Assembly (NCBI GenBank): GCA_013399855.1
Contig: VXAY01004358.1
Coordinates: 311,067-375,066, forward strand
From: Oxyruncus cristatus
Taxonomy: Eukaryota > Chordata > Aves > Passeriformes > Cotingidae
Length of the DNA stretch: 64,000 nt
Reading direction: 5' to 3'
This document shows, in pieces, positions 63,640 through 64,000 of this stretch. Each line of letters begins with the position of its first letter. Within the stretch, counting starts at the first letter, position 1. The notes below the pieces were generated by a model that was not told where the DNA came from, ran no database searches, and worked only from the letters and a program-made list of their open reading frames with translations. A program made the position numbers and the translations under genes.

Positions 63640-64000
63640 CCTGTCTTCTCACTAAGCGTGCTGCCAGTGCTGCATTTCTGCGGGTAAGTCTGACACGAGA
63701 CCGTCTCTGGCAGCCGGCCGTGACCGAGACCCCCGCAAGGAGGCGAGGGGGCCGGGATCCGGCCGGGATCCGGTCGGTGCTCCCCGTGGGGAAAGTGCCG
63801 CTGCCCCGGGGCTGCCCCGAGACCGCTCCCCACGTCTCGGGACCCGGAGCGGGATGAGTTGGGGAAGTTGGGCTGCTCAGCGGGCGACGGGCTCGGGAGG
63901 GGGAGCCCGGCCAAGGTGCGAGGCGCTGGACGGGAGGTCTGCGGGGAATGAGGGGAGGGCCGAGGGCCGCAGCTGCGCTGCGCTTCGGGGGTGGCGCAGG
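63640..64000. promoter_or_regulatory. CpG island running off the right edge
   Basis: Sharply GC-rich and CpG-dense from about 63650 to the end, with a tandem GGCCGGGATCC pair near 63750-63771. A donor-like CCAAG|GTGCGA at 63911-63920 would suit a first exon on the plus strand, but the minus strand cannot be excluded. The minus-strand open frame at 63564-63914 runs into poly(Phe) from the A tract and is not credible as a protein. This is probably the promoter or first exon of a gene lying mainly outside the window. Confidence 0.75.

Noticed and set aside
63564..63914. 116-codon minus-strand open frame at the second CpG island
   Set aside because: It runs from GC-rich sequence into poly(Phe) encoded by the A tract and across an N.
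1..64000. Search for endogenous retrovirus genes, tRNA, 5S, U6, 7SK, CRISPR arrays and prokaryotic operons
   Set aside because: No motif of any of these was recognised by eye; absence is not proven without profile searches.

Overview
This looks like nuclear DNA from a bird (possibly another archosaur). The main evidence is several 3'-end fragments of CR1 (chicken repeat 1) LINEs, including the diagnostic ATTCTATGATTCT-type terminus, in an otherwise repeat-poor, AT-rich background. No tRNA, rRNA, CRISPR array, operon or prokaryotic gene was seen. It reads as draft assembly: there are two N runs (10373-10442 and 50513-50567), three single Ns, and two places where sequence is duplicated across a gap.

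From 1 to about 59.4 kb the window is a gene desert or the inside of very large introns. I found no complete gene that I recognise. Supportable content is four CR1 fragments (6960-7379, 37844-38425 with a duplicated part at 38530-38664, 40636-40727 and 45966-46027), a frameshifted remnant of a hAT transposase C-terminal domain (35115-35330), microsatellites, A-rich/AACC-rich tracts, and several palindromes. The best palindrome is a 32-bp-arm hairpin at 54967-55032. A 69-bp CpG-rich segment at 58340-58408 is flanked by a perfect 16-bp direct repeat, like a small retroposed insertion.

From 59.4 to 60.4 kb, and again from 63.64 kb to the right edge, the DNA switches to GC-rich, CpG-rich sequence typical of promoters. 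The second island runs off the window, so a gene start probably lies at or just past the right end. Its direction cannot be settled from this sequence.

A few segments look like exons, with open frames between good splice signals. The best is a possible terminal coding exon at 39146-39351 (+), followed by three AATAAA hexamers and phase-compatible with a short ATG exon at 37632-37659. Weaker candidates lie on the minus strand at 5176-5754 and 28.2-29.1 kb and on the plus strand at 50680-50764. None was recognised as a known protein, and all are offered with low confidence. No convincing new multi-gene system was found. The most unusual signals are the 69-bp insertion, the long palindrome, the paired MEF2-like sites beside a TATA-like sequence at 25.93-25.97 kb, and the 37.6-39.4 kb exon pair.
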